A program made the position numbers and the translations under genes. From NCBI RefSeq assembly GCF_000003605.2, contig NW_003105111.1, positions 311,661 through 331,879 of the forward strand: a stretch of 20,219 nucleotides of DNA, read 5' to 3'. Positions within the stretch are counted from its first letter, which is position 1. Each line of letters begins with the position of its first letter. Shown one piece after another: positions 19,415-20,219 of the stretch. The DNA is from Saccoglossus kowalevskii. Lineage: Eukaryota; Hemichordata; Enteropneusta; Harrimaniidae. The notes beneath the pieces were generated by a model. The model searched no databases and was not told the origin of the DNA. It saw only the letters and a list, made by a program, of their open reading frames with translations.

Positions 19415-20219
19415 TACATTCATACATTGTAACATAATTGTATTATTTTTACACCCAGAATGAGCTTTACATTGCACTCATTAGCATATGGGAATCAAAA
19501 CACATTTAAAATTCATAATACCATCAAAACATCTTTTTAATAGTATATCTTCTTCATAACATGAATTGTTACGTAAACATTGAGAAAACAATATATATAT
19601 ATATATATATATATCTGTTTAATTCGTTTAAAAGATTCCTCTCATTAGTAAATAGCGCCCTCACTCCACAATATTTAGAATGAGTGGTTGGTCAAAAGTT
19701 TGATGAGTCAGGTGCATCTATTGGCTAAGCTTGTTGTACATAGATGCAAATGAGTATAGGAACCATTAATGCTGTAGGGTGTACTGGGAGGGGTGGAGGA
19801 TTTCATGTTTGTAATGACTGGTTGTAATGCGGTATCTCGTTGTTTTCAAGATGCAGCCTGATATTTGTTGCTTTCTTGGTTGTTTAATTGTGGCTAAAAT
19901 TTGTGTGGTGGGTGGAAGATGTGTTTATTGTTTGTTGAGTCATTGTTTAGACACCCTGCAGCTTGAAATGGTATGGTCCAAATCGGATATGGTGGTGTTG
20001 AATATCTGTGCGATATGGCAGTGTCGTCTAAAAACCATGCATCAAAATGATTTCTGTTTATTTATTTACTGTTGTAGATCCTGAGAACTAGCCATTGAAT
20101 ATGATGTCGGGAATAAATGGTTTTCTGAACAAGCTTTATTAATTATTGCTGGCAATATTCCAGTATGAATTGGGAGCAAACTGTGACACCAAATCTAGTC
20201 GTTGTATTGTTATGCTTCT
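19415..20219. other. No gene recognised; upstream phosphatase exons or intergenic
   Basis: Contains the TA microsatellite near 19590-19614 and short frames without recognisable features, the longest being an 85-codon plus-strand frame at 19827-20084. An AATAAA lies near 20112. Missing 5' phosphatase exons were sought on the minus strand and not found. Confidence 0.45.
19590..19614. repeat. (TA)n microsatellite
   Basis: About twelve uninterrupted AT units. Confidence 0.96.

Noticed and set aside
19827-20084. 85-codon plus-strand frame
   Set aside because: Cys-rich and hydrophobic from TG-rich DNA; no domain, no splice signals and no family resemblance.

Overview
This is animal nuclear DNA, AT-rich and mostly non-coding. 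The evidence is GT-AG introns, a metazoan BACURD/KCTD gene in five coding exons, a tRNA-derived SINE, several inverted-repeat DNA transposon families and many microsatellites. The BACURD protein looks like a single ancestor of the vertebrate KCTD10/KCTD13/TNFAIP1 trio, and the repeats are of the kind common in marine invertebrates such as molluscs, brachiopods, hemichordates or amphioxus. I cannot name the species. There is no bacterial, viral or organellar gene organisation.

Left part (about 1-9.0 kb): a complete plus-strand coding region for a KCTD10-like CUL3 adaptor, with exons at 1588-1804, 4172-4431, 6409-6461, 7192-7393 and 7867-8061. It encodes 308 residues, and all intron phases close in frame. 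A perfect CRE (TGACGTCA) lies 219 bp before the start codon. The introns hold two TA-flanked inverted-repeat families (A and B), a 424-bp SINE with a perfect 13-bp target-site duplication, a 159-bp TTAA-flanked MITE and two copies of a dispersed repeat (C).

Middle (about 9.0-15.6 kb): 3'UTR and intergenic DNA. It contains a diverged B copy, a striking 30-31-bp tandem array (about 9.81-10.6 kb, 20 well-kept units, each with GGGGTCA), and several microsatellites. I recognise no gene here.

Right part (15.6-20.2 kb): the 3' half of a minus-strand tyrosine-phosphatase-like gene of the PtpB/Y_phosphatase3 type, with exons at 17403-17255, 16766-16642 and 16454-16259. Its upstream exons are not recognised here and probably lie beyond the window. 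This locus is packed with transposons. There are three copies of MITE A, one starting 8 nt into an intron and one nested in the loop of a larger palindromic element (D). A second D copy lies in the likely 3'UTR, and a 1.1-kb TTAA-flanked element (F) lies upstream. The two genes point towards each other (convergent), and I see no functional link between them.
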